The position numbers were made by a program, and so were the translations under genes. Of a stretch of 38,510 nucleotides of DNA, positions 38,421 to 38,510 are shown piece by piece. Position 1 is the first letter of the stretch; each line of letters starts with the position of its first letter. Source of the stretch: Bacteroidales bacterium (GTDB taxonomy: Bacteria > Bacteroidota > Bacteroidia > Bacteroidales > JAGOPY01); contig JAHYJL010000007.1 in the NCBI GenBank assembly GCA_019429045.1, positions 1 through 38,510 of the forward strand, in the 5' to 3' direction. Under the pieces are notes generated by a model, which was given only the letters and a program-made list of their open reading frames with translations, had not been told where the DNA came from and did not search any database.

Positions 38421-38510
38421 CTACGAGTAGGATGCTCCTTCAAAAATAACATTCTTGCTTTTAAGCCAGGGGTATTTAAATCTGGAATAATTGGACATTA
38501 CCTCAAGGAT
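38421..38510 (-). CDS. tail of an unidentified gene (3' end only)
   Basis: The minus strand is open from the window edge to a TAG at 38421-38423, encoding 29 residues that include NYSRFKYPWLKSKNVIFEGA. Composition looks like real protein, and a REP cluster lies 67 bp after the stop, as is common behind genes here. Too short to identify; it could be chance. Confidence 0.35.
   Translation of the reverse strand: MLEVMSNYSRFKYPWLKSKNVIFEGASYS

Overview
The window looks like chromosomal DNA from a member of the Bacteroidota, probably an uncultured, environmental Bacteroidales-like lineage. The evidence is a FISUMP-domain protein with a Por/T9SS-type sorting-like domain, several Bacteroidota-style outer-membrane barrels and OmpA lipoproteins, promoter elements of the TAnnTTTG type, and few Shine-Dalgarno sequences. 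I saw no tRNA, rRNA, CRISPR array or prophage.

Layout. 1-3170: the end of an MlaF-type ABC ATPase, an MlaD/MCE protein and a large outer-membrane barrel with a POTRA-like N-terminus, plausibly one envelope lipid-transport unit. 3171-5691: a run of small stress and envelope proteins (lmo0937-type, YtxH, holin-like, unknown, OmpA lipoprotein, two-TM protein). 5695-8372: a B12-binding radical SAM protein and an AI-2E/PerM-type permease. 8401-9349: a decayed IS1182-type element whose transposase is broken into three pieces and bracketed by GC-rich palindromic elements. 9370-12781: an envelope and stress island (porin-like barrel, glycine-zipper OmpA lipoprotein, acidic small protein, CsbD, coiled-coil lipoprotein, secreted unknown). 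12854-14348: a SUI1/eIF1-like factor and a Fic protein whose catalytic His is Gln. 14364-22265: a GT-C glycosyltransferase, a CDF cation transporter and a complete mrpABCDEFG Na+/H+ antiporter operon. 22301-24634: a large polytopic membrane protein. 24600-29410: a repeat-rich zone holding a Na/Pi cotransporter, a frameshifted FISUMP gene and a REP-associated tyrosine transposase (RAYT). 29478-33237: a 958-aa coiled-coil P-loop ATPase next to an MscS channel. 33247-38121: a CYTH protein, an SLC13/RCK permease, a dicarboxylate/amino-acid symporter and a DEAD-box helicase. The window ends in the tail of another minus-strand gene.

Two systems stand out. First, five promoters (upstream of 3304, 10741 reverse, 10976, 11369 and 12239) share one rigid design: a 17-bp box (TGTGTGAATGATGTAAC-like); a TGTGTAAT box starting exactly 30 bp after it in four of the five; and a -7 element exactly 42 bp after the first box in all five. 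Four of them also carry a GTGA...TCAC dyad just after the -7 element. This looks like a regulon for envelope or general stress proteins whose regulator is not in the window. Second, about 22 copies of a 13-bp imperfect palindrome (GGGACTCCATCCC) lie in nine intergenic clusters around the RAYT gene, forward on its 5' side and reverse on its 3' side. This is the layout expected of a REP/RAYT system in Bacteroidota. A third point of interest is the uncharacterised ATPase-MscS gene pair.
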